Shown: piece by piece, positions 1-8,007 of the stretch
Layout: every line of letters starts with the position of its first letter
Position numbering within the stretch: the first letter of the stretch is position 1
Assembly (NCBI RefSeq): GCF_012933445.1
Contig: NZ_JABBNC010000007.1
Location: 1 to 64,000 of the forward strand
Length of the DNA: 64,000 nt
From: Actinoplanes sp. TBRC 11911
GTDB taxonomy: Bacteria; Actinomycetota; Actinomycetes; Mycobacteriales; Micromonosporaceae
Reading direction: 5' to 3'
Position numbers and translations under genes: made by a program
Notes under the pieces: model-generated
What the model was told of the DNA's origin: nothing
What the model saw: the letters and a program-made list of their open reading frames with translations, nothing else
Database searches by the model: none

Positions 1-530
1 CACGGCGTCGCCAGGCGGTAGTCCCGGCCGAGCCAAGTGACGGCTCACGGCCGCCCGGCGGGCGGGTCACGGCGTCGCCAGGCAGTAGTCGCGGCCGAGC
101 CAAGTGACAGCTCACGGCCGCCCGGCCGGCGGGTCACGGCGTCGCCAGGCAGTAGTCGCGGCCGAGCCAACTGACAGCTCACGGCCGCCCGGCCAGCGGG
201 TCACGGCGTCGCCAGGCAGTAGTCGCGGCCGAGCCAACTGACAGCTCACGGCCGCCCGGCCAGCGGGTCACGGCGTCGCCAGGCAGTAGTCGCGGCCGAG
301 CCAACTGACGACTCACGGCCGCCCGGCCAGCGGGTCACGGCGTCGCCAGGCAGTAGTCGCGGCCGAGCCAACTGACGACTCACGGCCGCCCGGCCAGCGG
401 GTCACGGCGTCGCCAGGCAGTAGTCCCGGCCGAGCCAACTGACGACTCACGGCCGCCCGGGCGGCGGGTCACGGCGTGACCAGGTGGCAGGGCCACGGCT
501 GCCCGAGTGGCGGGTTATGGCGTGTCAGGT
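1..530. repeat. Seven 67-bp tandem repeats plus decayed tail
   Basis: Units begin at 1, 68, 135, 202, 269, 336 and 403, so the period is exactly 67 bp. The copies differ by only a few bases, and an eighth decayed copy starts at 470 and fades by about 530. Each unit contains a GTCACGGCGTCGCCAGG-type core. I see no start codon with a ribosome site and no spacer structure, so this is not a CRISPR array. The array lies at the window edge and may continue to the left. No gene is visible in 1-559. Confidence 0.9.
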
Positions 531-559
531 GGCAGGTTCCGGTCGACCCACGTGGCCGA

Positions 560-1447
560 TCACGGGCGGTTCAAGAACGTGGAGATTCGGTCGCGCAGTT
601 CGGCGCGGTTTGTCCACAGCACCGACGGGCGGTCGTAGACATGCAGCTCGGCACCCGGCAGCAACTCGGCCAGCCGTTCCGCCCAAGCCGCGGGGTGCAG
701 CTCGTCGCCCATGCTGCCCAGCACCAGGGCGCGCCCGGAGAACCTGCCCAGCGCCTCGACATCCGGCACCGCGGGCTGCCGCCACAACGTCGCCAGCTCG
801 GGTGCCAGGCCGTTCTTCTGCAGCTCTTCCACCCGCTGGCGCAGATAGGCCCAGCCCGTCGGCGTGTTGCGCACCGACGGCGGCAGCTCCGGCTCGACCG
901 CGGCGGCGATCGCGGCCGCCTCGCCGGACTCGACCGCTGCCAGCAACCGCTCGGCGCGGGCCTCGGCGGTCGCGGGGCGGGTGCCGTCCAGCGGCGCGGG
1001 CAGGTAGAACACGACGCGCTCGAAACGGTCCGGCGTCTCGGACAGCACGCGGGCCAGCGCGGCGCCGCCCATGCTCGCGCCCAGCGCCCTGGTCGCGCCG
1101 GCCAGGTCGGCCACGCCGCGCAGGTCTTGGGCCAGGTCGCCGAACGTCCACGGGCCGGCCGGCGCGTCGGACCGCCCGTGGCCCCGGAAATGGAAGAACA
1201 CCCGCCGGCCGGTGACCGCCGAGCCCAGCGGCCGGGTGCCGGAGATGTCGCCGCCCAGGCCGTGCGCGAACACGGTCACCGGGTCGCCGACGCCGGTGAC
1301 GAGCTGCTCGAGGCGTACGGCAAACGGGGTTGTAATGATCTCGGTGGGTGCGCTCGGCAGCGTGGGGCGCCCGGAGCGTGGGCCGGTCGGGTCGGCGCGA
1401 TTCAGCCGAGGGCCGCCGTCCGGAGGGGGCGGGCCGAACCGTCTCAC
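560..1447 (-). CDS. Alpha/beta hydrolase family protein
   Basis: A 295-residue protein with an alpha/beta hydrolase layout: an oxyanion-hole HGLGG segment near residue 62, FRGHGRSD near 87, and the nucleophile elbow GASMGG with Ser125. A plausible acid residue is Asp248 in GDELHP. The usual C-terminal catalytic His is not where expected: the segment around 272-281 reads YDRPSVLWTN. It may therefore be inactive or use another residue. The GTG start overlaps the stop of the DUF2516 gene as GTGA, which supports this start and translational coupling at the end of the hbhA operon. The substrate is unknown. Confidence 0.75.
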   Translation of the reverse strand: MRRFGPPPPDGGPRLNRADPTGPRSGRPTLPSAPTEIITTPFAVRLEQLVTGVGDPVTVFAHGLGGDISGTRPLGSAVTGRRVFFHFRGHGRSDAPAGPWTFGDLAQDLRGVADLAGATRALGASMGGAALARVLSETPDRFERVVFYLPAPLDGTRPATAEARAERLLAAVESGEAAAIAAAVEPELPPSVRNTPTGWAYLRQRVEELQKNGLAPELATLWRQPAVPDVEALGRFSGRALVLGSMGDELHPAAWAERLAELLPGAELHVYDRPSVLWTNRAELRDRISTFLNRP

Positions 1448-1758
1448 CAGAAGCCTTTACCGTCCGACAGGTCGCGCAGGCCTTGACGCACGTCCAGCAG
1501 GTAGATCAAGGCGGCCGCGATGCCGATCAGGCTGAAGATGCCGGTCGGGCCGCTGAGCAGCAAGGTCAGCACGATACAGACGGCGAGGATGGCCGCCCAC
1601 GCGCCCTTCGGAAGGGTGCCGATGGCCTGGAAGCCGTCGCCGCGCTGGGTCAGGCAATGGATCAGTGCCACCGCCTGGACGATCAAGGACATGATGAAGA
1701 TGACCAGGTTGATGTATGTGGCAACAACGTGGTGAAACATCGGCGCGGCAGTGCCCAT
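1444..1758 (-). CDS. DUF2516 family membrane protein
   Basis: About 104 residues with three hydrophobic segments (near residues 8-30, 50-70 and 72-90) and a short polar C-terminus ending GKGFW. The length and topology fit the actinobacterial DUF2516 family, which in mycobacteria sits directly downstream of hbhA, as here. The function is unknown. Two in-frame ATG codons (1758 and 1740) are possible and neither has a good Shine-Dalgarno sequence. The 3' end overlaps the next gene as GTGA. Confidence 0.75.
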   Translation of the reverse strand: MGTAAPMFHHVVATYINLVIFIMSLIVQAVALIHCLTQRGDGFQAIGTLPKGAWAAILAVCIVLTLLLSGPTGIFSLIGIAAALIYLLDVRQGLRDLSDGKGFW

Positions 1759-1825
1759 GACGGGAAGTCTATGCCGCGGGCCCCAGCCTGCGCGGGGGCC
1801 CGCGATCATGTCGTTACTGTGGGAA

Positions 1826-2269
1826 TCACTCGGTGGGCTTGGTGGCGCGCTTACGCGGCTTCGGCGCCGGCTTCGCGGCCTCCACGGCCTTGGGCTCCTC
1901 AGTGGTCTCCAGGTCGGAGTTGACCACATCGGCGGCGCCGACGACGCCGCTGCCCACCACACGCTCACCCCGGGCCACCAGCGTCGCGTACGCGGTGACG
2001 GCACGCTCCTGGGCCAGCTGGGCGAGCGAGCTGACCACGCTGCTGGCGTTGCCGCGCAGCGCGTCGTAGTCGGTGGTCGCGGCCTTCGAACGGAGTTCCT
2101 GCGCCTTCGCGCCGGCCTGCTCGTTATATGTCTTCAGCGACGCCGCGGCGCGCTCACTCAGGTCGCTGACGACCGCCGGCAGCTTGCGCAGCTGCTGGTA
2201 GGCGATGTCGCCGGCGCCGGCGGCGGCGTAGAGCGCGGCCGGGAATCGGGTCTTGGTCGGGTCGGTCAT
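1826..2269 (-). CDS. HbhA-like heparin-binding hemagglutinin
   Basis: A 147-residue protein with a long Ala-rich helical, probably coiled-coil, body and a basic Lys/Pro/Ala tail (PAPKPRKRATKP). This is the arrangement of mycobacterial HbhA, a surface or envelope-associated protein that binds sulfated sugars through its Lys-rich C-terminus. In non-pathogens a role in lipid or membrane organisation is more likely; that is inference. The ATG overlaps the stop of the upstream XRE gene as ATGA, so the pair is co-translated. Confidence 0.8.
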   Translation of the reverse strand: MTDPTKTRFPAALYAAAGAGDIAYQQLRKLPAVVSDLSERAAASLKTYNEQAGAKAQELRSKAATTDYDALRGNASSVVSSLAQLAQERAVTAYATLVARGERVVGSGVVGAADVVNSDLETTEEPKAVEAAKPAPKPRKRATKPTE

Positions 2270-2652
2270 GATGTTGTCTCCTCGGATGTCTTCGAATCGG
2301 CCGCGGTGCGGGCGTTCTCATTCCGGAACGTCTCGTAGATCTGCGACAGCGACTGCTTCTGCGCCATGGTCAGCTCGTGATCGGCGGCGATGGCGGCCAG
2401 CACGCCCGGCTGTCCGTCGCTGTCCAGCAGACCAGCACGCAGGTACATCGCGGGGGTGGAAACCCGTAACGCGCTGGCGATCTGCGCGAGCACCTCGGCA
2501 CTGGGCTTGCGCAGGCCACGCTCGATCTGGCTGAGATACGGGTTGCTGACGCCGGCCTTGTCGGCGAGCTGACGCAGCGAGATCTTCGCGGTCTGTCGTA
2601 AGTCTCGGATGAAGCTGCCGATGTCTTGCGGCAGATCCTTGGGCGTGGCCAT
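2266..2652 (-). CDS. XRE-family regulator of the hbhA operon
   Basis: A 128-residue protein with a helix-turn-helix near residues 20-75 (ISLRQLADKAGVSNPYLSQ, then E-R-G). The acidic, Ser/Thr-rich C-terminus resembles the mycobacterial Rv0474-type regulator found upstream of hbhA. The start is placed at the ATG giving MATPKDL; the upstream in-frame extension has no family resemblance. It is the first gene of a four-gene leftward operon. The AT-richer region just upstream (2653-2710) contains two copies of a GCTAGC-like motif, near 2676 and 2707, that could be an autoregulatory operator. Confidence 0.8.
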   Translation of the reverse strand: MATPKDLPQDIGSFIRDLRQTAKISLRQLADKAGVSNPYLSQIERGLRKPSAEVLAQIASALRVSTPAMYLRAGLLDSDGQPGVLAAIAADHELTMAQKQSLSQIYETFRNENARTAADSKTSEETTS

Positions 2653-2721
2653 GCATTCGAAGGTAACGCGAGGTGCTAGCTCCTGCAAGCGAAATGCTAA
2701 CAAGAGCTAGCGTGAATCAGG

Positions 2722-3630
2722 TCACCGAACCGGACGAACCTCCCCGACCGGCTCGCCGCCCCCGAAAACGATCTCCGGCAGCTCCGGGACCTCGACACCG
2801 AGCCGGCGCAGTTCGTCGAGGAGCACGGGCGTACGGGCTCGCATCGCTCCGTCCTCGACCTTGATCGCCACCGCTCCCCGGCCCGGCACCGCGACCGCCA
2901 CCACCCCTTCGGCACCGCCCTTGGCGAGCAGGCCGGGCACCGCGCCCATCAGCACCGTGTCGTGCGCGCCGGTGCCCGCCACCATCTCCGGATGCGCGCG
3001 CATGGCGTCGGCGACCCGGCGCTCGGGCGTGCCCGCCGGCGCCTCCACCAGCCGCTGGAACGCGCGGGCCAGCCCGGTCAGCGAGATCGCGAACAGCGGC
3101 GCGCCGCAGCCGTCCACCCCGGTCGCCGCGATCGGCTCGCCGGCCAGGTCGGTCACCGCGGCGACGATGGCCACCTGCAGCGGATGCTTGGGATCCAGGT
3201 ACGACTCGAGGGGCCACCCGTTGACGGCGCAGGTGGCGAGCATGCCCGCGTGCTTGCCGGAGCAGTTCATCAGGATCCGCTCGGGACCGCCCTGCGAACG
3301 GAGCCAGGCGTTACGGGACGCCTCGTCGAGCGGCAGCGCGGCGGGACAGCGCAGGGCCCCCGGATCGAGGCCGGCCGCGCCGAGGATCTCGCGCACCCGT
3401 CGCACGTGGAACGGCTCGCCGTAGTGGCTGCCGCTCATCAGCGCGAGGTCAGCCTCCTCGCGCGGGGCCAGGCCGGCGCGCAGCATGCCGACGGCCTGTA
3501 ACGGCTTGTTCGACGAGCGGGGGAACATCGGGCTGGTGACGTCGCCCCGGCTGGTGCCGCCCAGGACCGCGACCGAACCGTGGTGCACGCTCTCCACAAA
3601 GCCCGAGCGCACGACTTCCGCGATGATCAT
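2722..3630 (-). CDS. Asparaginase (asparaginase II family)
   Basis: A 302-residue protein typical of the thermolabile L-asparaginase family (PF06089). It has the N-terminal GSVAVLGG segment, the PMFPRSSNKP motif near residue 35, SGSHYGEP near 67, and NCSGKHAGM near 142, the last three being family signatures. The predicted reaction is hydrolysis of L-asparagine to aspartate and ammonia in the cytoplasm. The ATG overlaps the stop of the BKACE gene as ATGA, so both are translated from one message. Confidence 0.88.
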   Translation of the reverse strand: MIIAEVVRSGFVESVHHGSVAVLGGTSRGDVTSPMFPRSSNKPLQAVGMLRAGLAPREEADLALMSGSHYGEPFHVRRVREILGAAGLDPGALRCPAALPLDEASRNAWLRSQGGPERILMNCSGKHAGMLATCAVNGWPLESYLDPKHPLQVAIVAAVTDLAGEPIAATGVDGCGAPLFAISLTGLARAFQRLVEAPAGTPERRVADAMRAHPEMVAGTGAHDTVLMGAVPGLLAKGGAEGVVAVAVPGRGAVAIKVEDGAMRARTPVLLDELRRLGVEVPELPEIVFGGGEPVGEVRPVR

Positions 3631-4460
3631 CGGGCAGCCACTCCCAGCAGCTCGCGGGCCTCGGCGGTGGTCAGTGGCGGGCGCTCGGCCAGGTGCGCGA
3701 ACCCAGCCGCCCGCGCGACGAGCTGCATGTTCGACTCGACCGGCCGGCCCTTGGCGTACGTGATCGTGTCTTCCATCCCGACCCGCAGGTGGCCGCCCGC
3801 GGAGAGCGAGGCCAGGATGACCGGGATGGTGCTGCGGCCGATGCCGGTGGCCGAGAACGTGGTGCCGGCCGGCAGATCGCGGATCGCCCGCTCACACGCG
3901 ACCAGCGTGGCGGCGTCGCCGGGCATGCCACCGGGCACGCCCATCACGAGATCGACGTGCACGTGGCCGCCGAACGGCAACTCGTGCTTGGCGAGCAGCC
4001 GCTGCAGCGTGGTGAGCTGACCCAGGTCGAAGATCTCGTACTCCGGCACGATGCCCCGCTCCTGCATGCGGGTGTGCAGGTCGACGATGAACTCCCAGCG
4101 GTTCAGGAAGACGCCGTCGCCGAAGTTGACCGTGCCCATGGTGCAGGACGCCATCTCCGGGGCGGCGTCGAGCACCGCGAGCCGGTCTTTCTCCGGATCG
4201 GTCACGGCGCCGCCGGACGACAGCTGGATGATCAGGTCGGTGGACTCGCGCAGGGCTTCGACGGTCGCTTTGAGACGGCCCAGATCGAGCGTCGGCTCGG
4301 CTTCGGCACCCCGGATGTGCACATGGACGATCGAGGCCCCCAGTGCCTCGCACTCCTTGGCGGTCGTCACCAGCTCATCGAGCGTCACGGGCAGCACCGG
4401 CACGGCGGCCTTGCTGCTCTCCGCGCCCGTGGGGGCAACGGTGATCACGGTCCCGGTCAT
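3627..4460 (-). CDS. BKACE (DUF849) beta-keto acid cleavage enzyme
   Basis: A 277-residue TIM-barrel protein of the DUF849/BKACE family, which uses acetyl-CoA and a divalent metal to cleave beta-keto acids such as 3-keto-5-aminohexanoate. Family landmarks are an N-terminal TVAPTGAE segment, the metal-binding pair IVHVHIRG near residue 45, the SSGG turn near 102, and GGHVHVDLVMG near 160. The substrate specificity cannot be read from the sequence. It is translationally coupled to the downstream asparaginase. Confidence 0.82.
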   Translation of the reverse strand: MTGTVITVAPTGAESSKAAVPVLPVTLDELVTTAKECEALGASIVHVHIRGAEAEPTLDLGRLKATVEALRESTDLIIQLSSGGAVTDPEKDRLAVLDAAPEMASCTMGTVNFGDGVFLNRWEFIVDLHTRMQERGIVPEYEIFDLGQLTTLQRLLAKHELPFGGHVHVDLVMGVPGGMPGDAATLVACERAIRDLPAGTTFSATGIGRSTIPVILASLSAGGHLRVGMEDTITYAKGRPVESNMQLVARAAGFAHLAERPPLTTAEARELLGVAAR

Positions 4461-4475
4461 GCCCTGAACGGTAAT

Positions 4476-5516
4476 TCAGGCGGGATCGACCGCGGCAACC
4501 GACTCCCCCACGCGCAGCTCGGCGGCATCGTCCACGTTGCGCTTCACCACGGCGAGCGCGACCAGGCCGAGATCGTGGTGCTGGACGGCGGTGCCGACGA
4601 AGCCGACCTCGCGATCGCCCTGCACCACCGGCGTGCCCTGCGCGGGCGGCAGGTCGGTGGCGATGCCGTCCAGGTGCAGCAGGACCAGGCGGCGTGGCGG
4701 CCGGCCCAGGTGGTGCACGCGGGCGACCGTCTCCTGGCCGCGGTAGCAGCCCTTGTCCAGGTGCACGGCCGGCGCGATGAACTCGGCCTCGGCCGGGATC
4801 GTCTTGTGGTCGGTCTCCCAGCCCAGGCGGGGGATCTTATGACCAACCCGGATTGCCTCGTACGCCCGGAGCCCCGCCAGTGGCACACCGAGCTTCTCGA
4901 TGACGGCCGCCTTGCTCGCGCGCGGGATCAACAGGTCGACGCCCAAGGGGACGCGCCGGGCCAGGCCGCCTTCGTACTCGCGTACGGCATAGACGCTGGT
5001 GGCATGCTGGGGCACCGCGCCGCTGGGGAACTTCGGACCCGGCACCGCGGCGGTCTCGGGAGCCGCGAGCTCCGGGAAGAGATCGGCCGCGCCGGGGCCG
5101 ACCAGCGACAGCACGGCCATCTCGCCGGTGGCGTCGCGGGGCTCCACCCGGGTGAAGAAGCGCATCATCTCGAGATACTTGAGGAGGCCCGCGCCCGCGC
5201 CCGGCTCGGTGTCGAGCCAGGCGGTGGTGCCGTCCTCGGTGACGTACGCGTGCTGCTCGACGTGGCCGTGCGGGCTGAGCACGAGGAGCTCGCTGCCCAT
5301 CCCCTTGGACAGGTCGGACAAGTGCTGGGTGGTCAGGGTGTGCAGCCAGCTCGCCCGCTCGTCACCCGGCACCGCGAGGACATCCCGGTTCGAGCGGTCG
5401 ACCAGGCCCACCGCCGTTTCGAGGGTGCGCTGCTCACGCATCGGGTCGCCGTAATGGGCGGGCACGCCCGCGTCGGCGGAGGTCGGGTCCAGGTCTTCGA
5501 CCATCACCACGGTCAT
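4476..5516 (-). CDS. ygfZ: Folate-binding YgfZ/GcvT-like protein
   Basis: A 346-residue protein with the YgfZ hallmark KGCYRGQE near residue 240 in a GcvT-like fold. YgfZ proteins bind tetrahydrofolate and help maturation or repair of certain iron-sulfur enzymes. The ATG at 5516 has a good AAGGAG sequence seven bases upstream, inside the end of the nur-like gene. It follows that gene with a one-base gap, so the two form an operon; in Streptomyces the same pair occurs next to Nur. Confidence 0.85.
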   Translation of the reverse strand: MTVVMVEDLDPTSADAGVPAHYGDPMREQRTLETAVGLVDRSNRDVLAVPGDERASWLHTLTTQHLSDLSKGMGSELLVLSPHGHVEQHAYVTEDGTTAWLDTEPGAGAGLLKYLEMMRFFTRVEPRDATGEMAVLSLVGPGAADLFPELAAPETAAVPGPKFPSGAVPQHATSVYAVREYEGGLARRVPLGVDLLIPRASKAAVIEKLGVPLAGLRAYEAIRVGHKIPRLGWETDHKTIPAEAEFIAPAVHLDKGCYRGQETVARVHHLGRPPRRLVLLHLDGIATDLPPAQGTPVVQGDREVGFVGTAVQHHDLGLVALAVVKRNVDDAAELRVGESVAAVDPA

Positions 5517-5517
5517 C

Positions 5518-5937
5518 TCACAGCTCCTTGCAATCCCCGCAGACGCCGAAAAGCGAAACGTGCCCGACGTCGACCCGGAAGCCTCGCTCCTCCAGCAGCC
5601 GGTCGGTCACCGGTTGCATCACTGACGGGTCTACCTCACTGATCGACCCGCATCCACGGCAGACCAGGTGAACGTGCTGATCCTCACCCACGGTGTGATA
5701 GGTGGGCGAACCGTGCGAGAGGTGCGTGTGGTTGACCAGTCCGAGCTCTTCGAGCAGCTCCAGCGTCCGGTAGACGGTCGTGATGTTGACGCCGGCGACC
5801 CGCTCCCGGACCGCCGTGTGCACCTGCTCGGGTGTCGCGTGGCCGAGCTCGTGGACAGCCTCCAGGATCAGCTGGCGCTGCGGCGTGAGGCGCAGGCCGC
5901 GTTCCCGGAGCATGGACGCAAGCGAAGAGGCGGACAC
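5518..5937 (-). CDS. Fur-family metalloregulator, probably Nur-like
   Basis: A 139-residue Fur-family repressor. It has a winged helix with LRLTPQRQLILEAV near residues 15-28 and the NITTVYRTLELLEELGLV recognition region near 50-67. The metal-binding segment HVHLVCRGC near 88-96 and a C-terminal CGDC pair follow. The N-terminal half closely resembles Streptomyces Nur (nickel-responsive), and the ygfZ neighbour fits that orthologue. Iron or zinc specificity cannot be excluded. It is divergent from pabC with only 23 bp between, so the shared promoter region is very compact. Confidence 0.82.
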   Translation of the reverse strand: MSASSLASMLRERGLRLTPQRQLILEAVHELGHATPEQVHTAVRERVAGVNITTVYRTLELLEELGLVNHTHLSHGSPTYHTVGEDQHVHLVCRGCGSISEVDPSVMQPVTDRLLEERGFRVDVGHVSLFGVCGDCKEL

Positions 5938-5960
5938 GTAACGAAGGTTACGCTCCGGCG

Positions 5961-6740
5961 GTGGTTAGCCGCTTACTCGTCTCGCCGGAGGAGCTGTTCG
6001 GGGACGGCGTTTTCGAGACCGTGCATGTGCGTCCGTCCGGGCCGTGGCTGCTGGCGGAGCACCTGGCGCGGTTGCGCCGGTCGGCCGAGTTGCTCGATAT
6101 CCCGGTGCCGGCGGACGTGGCGGATCGGGTCGCTGAGGCTGTCGCGCCCGGCCTGTCCGACTTTTCGGAAATTTCGGAAATGGCGTTGCGGATCATGCTG
6201 ACCCGGGAGTCGCTGCACGTCGCCGTGTCGCCGATTCCGGGGGCCGCGCTCCGGGAACGTCGCACCGGCATCCGGGTGATCAGCGCGAGCATCGGCCACG
6301 AACTCGGACGGCGGCCTCCGTGGTCCCTCTCGGGTGCCAAGGTTCTGTCGTACGGGAGTAATTTCGCGGCCCGGCGGTGGGCCAGGCACCAGGGCGCCGA
6401 CGATCTTTTGTGGTTGTCGGACGAGGGGTACGCGCTGGAGGCGCCCACCGCGTCGCTGGTGTGGCTGGCGGACGGCGAGTTGTGCACGGTCCCGGCCGGC
6501 GAGGCGGACATTTTGCCCGGCACGACCGCGCGCGAGTTGCTGTCCGCTGCCGCCTCCGTGGGCCTGGAATCCGGCGAACGCATGATCACCCTCGCCGAGC
6601 TGCGTGACGCCTCCGCGATCTGGTTCGCCTCGTCGTTGCGCGGCCTCGCCGAGGTCACCGCACTGGACGGCGTCGCGCGGCCGCCCTCCGCGTGGACCAG
6701 ACGCCTGCTGAACGCGCTCGGCTATCCGCTCGCGCCGTAA
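5961..6740 (+). CDS. pabC: Aminotransferase class IV, aminodeoxychorismate lyase-like
   Basis: A 259-residue PLP enzyme of fold type IV. FGDGVFETV near residue 13 is the class IV signature. The Lys in LSGAKVLSYGSN near residue 122 is a candidate PLP-lysine, and the LEAPTASLVW segment near 163 matches the conserved E-x3-(S/T) region. The most likely job is release of 4-aminobenzoate from aminodeoxychorismate for folate synthesis; D-amino-acid or branched-chain transaminase roles cannot be excluded. It starts with GTG. The folate-binding YgfZ next door gives a loose functional link. Confidence 0.75.
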   Translation: MVSRLLVSPEELFGDGVFETVHVRPSGPWLLAEHLARLRRSAELLDIPVPADVADRVAEAVAPGLSDFSEISEMALRIMLTRESLHVAVSPIPGAALRERRTGIRVISASIGHELGRRPPWSLSGAKVLSYGSNFAARRWARHQGADDLLWLSDEGYALEAPTASLVWLADGELCTVPAGEADILPGTTARELLSAAASVGLESGERMITLAELRDASAIWFASSLRGLAEVTALDGVARPPSAWTRRLLNALGYPLAP

Positions 6741-6911
6741 GCGCTGATTGTGGCCCGCGCCGCCCAGCTCAGCGCCCCGGCCCTCGGCGCGCGAACCCGC
6801 CCGGCCGGCGACGGCGGCGGGGGTCAGCTCGTCCACGATCGCCGCACCGGCAGCCGCAGGCTTCATCAATACGCACCCCGCCAGCCGCGCCGCCGCCGGA
6901 TTTATCCGCCT

Positions 6912-7517
6912 TTATCCGCCGATGCGCAGCAGGCGCGCGGACATGTGCGGCTGCAGACCGCTGTCGTCCACCGCCATCTCGTACGCGTACAGCAGCGCCC
7001 CGTCGACGATCCCGAACAGCCGGTGGCCGCCGGTGACGTGCAGCCCGGACGGCGTGTACGCGACCGCGTCCGCCTCCATCTCCAGGCGGGTCGTGCCGAT
7101 CGTCTTGCCCACGTAGATCTCGGCGACCCCGTCCGGGCTGATCATCGTCGCTTCCATCTCGTCGGTGGCGCGGCCGTCGTCGGTCAGCACCGGGCGCCAG
7201 TAGCCCGCCTCGTTGAGCCACTCGCCGGCCGGCTTCGACTCCTCGTCGAGCAGCCACGTGCGCGACTCGTACTTGAGGAACGAGCGCCCGTCGTGACTGA
7301 TCCGGACCTCCTGGGCGAAGTTGTAATCCTCGTCCGCCGGGAAGCCGCCCTGCCCCCGACCGCGCCACAGGCCCACGAACGGCAGCAACGCCAGCAGCGT
7401 CGGATGCAGGTCGGGACCGCTGCGCAGGTCGTGGGTGTCCGCATAGGGATAACGCTCGACCGGCGGCGCGTTCAGCCACGGCGGCGGGCCCAGTGGGTTG
7501 TCCGTCTCGTCGCTCAC
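6912..7517 (-). CDS. Nitrobindin-like FABP-family heme protein
   Basis: A 201-residue protein of the actinobacterial nitrobindin/THAP4 family, a beta-barrel that binds ferric heme and reacts with nitric oxide or peroxynitrite. Visible landmarks are LLPFVGLWRGRGQGGFP near residue 45-61 (the GxWxGxG lipocalin-like motif), YESRTWLL near 83, and a His in the C-terminal HVTGGHRLFGI region near 160. The GTG start overlaps the stop of the 34-residue upstream ORF as GTGA and has a strong GAGGGGG ribosome site. Confidence 0.82.
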   Translation of the reverse strand: MSDETDNPLGPPPWLNAPPVERYPYADTHDLRSGPDLHPTLLALLPFVGLWRGRGQGGFPADEDYNFAQEVRISHDGRSFLKYESRTWLLDEESKPAGEWLNEAGYWRPVLTDDGRATDEMEATMISPDGVAEIYVGKTIGTTRLEMEADAVAYTPSGLHVTGGHRLFGIVDGALLYAYEMAVDDSGLQPHMSARLLRIGG

Positions 7518-7618
7518 CAACGCCCCCTCGACACCCGGACGGCCAGATAGCCGAACCCGCCCGCCAGTGCGCCCAAACCGGCCACCAGCAAGCTCACGAA
7601 CCCGATCTCCGTAACCAT
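7514..7618 (-). CDS. 34-residue membrane peptide coupled to nitrobindin
   Basis: A short ORF encoding 34 residues. It starts MVTEIG, has one hydrophobic Gly/Leu/Ala-rich membrane span of about 22 residues, and ends with a basic RVSRGRW tail. Its TGA overlaps the GTG of the nitrobindin gene, so translation of the two is probably coupled. The strict overlap and membrane-like composition argue that it is real. I do not recognise a family. It might anchor or recruit the nitrobindin protein; that is speculation. Confidence 0.6.
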   Translation of the reverse strand: MVTEIGFVSLLVAGLGALAGGFGYLAVRVSRGRW

Positions 7619-7631
7619 GACCGGCCCATCC

Positions 7632-7637
7632 TATGCT
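7632..7637 (+). promoter_or_regulatory. -10 element of a probably leaderless promoter
   Basis: TATGCT lies seven bases upstream of the ATG at 7645, the spacing expected if transcription starts at the A of the start codon. The DsrE gene has no Shine-Dalgarno sequence, which agrees with a leaderless mRNA. No clear -35 is visible. Confidence 0.5.
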
Positions 7638-7644
7638 GACCCGC

Positions 7645-8007
7645 ATGGCACGCTTGTTGGTCGTCAAGGCAACCTCCGGAGCCGACGCCCCGGAACGCAC
7701 TTCGCAGGCGTTCACGGTGGCCAGCACGGCCGTCGCCGCGGGTGTCGAGGTCTCGTTCTGGCTGACCGGCGAGTCGGCCTGGTTCGCGCTGCCGGGGCGG
7801 GCCGCCCAGTTCGAGTTGCCGCACGCGGCGCCGCTGCCGGACCTGCTGGAGATGCTGCTGTCCAGCGGCCGGGTCACGCTGTGCACCCAGTGCGCCGCCC
7901 GCCGGGCGATCACCGAGGACGACGTGCTCCCCGGCATCCGCATCGCGGGCGCCGCCGTCTTCGTCGAAGAGATCATGTCGGACGGCGCGCAGGCTCTGGT
8001 CTACTGA
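7645..8007 (+). CDS. DsrE-family protein
   Basis: A 120-residue protein of the DsrE/F-like fold. It has an N-terminal beta strand (MARLLVVKATSG), a central VSFWLTGESAW strand-loop, and LCTQCAARR near residue 78-86 with two Cys residues, where DsrE proteins carry their sulfur-handling Cys. Sulfur relay or redox function is possible but unproven here. An in-frame ATG four codons upstream (7633) overlaps the -10 element, so 7645 is preferred. The 3' end overlaps the convergent gene by seven bases. Confidence 0.72.
   Translation: MARLLVVKATSGADAPERTSQAFTVASTAVAAGVEVSFWLTGESAWFALPGRAAQFELPHAAPLPDLLEMLLSSGRVTLCTQCAARRAITEDDVLPGIRIAGAAVFVEEIMSDGAQALVY

Noticed and set aside
1..469. CRISPR array
   Set aside because: The units are contiguous and almost identical over all 67 bp; there are no unique spacers.
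476..1486. Rightward ORFs of up to 336 codons over the hydrolase gene
   Set aside because: Composition is Arg/Gln/Gly-rich as in shadows, and the opposite strand has clear hydrolase motifs.
3693..5642. A 649-codon rightward ORF over BKACE and ygfZ
   Set aside because: The opposite strand encodes two well-recognised proteins with proper overlaps. This ORF has no motif and His/Arg/Gly-biased composition.
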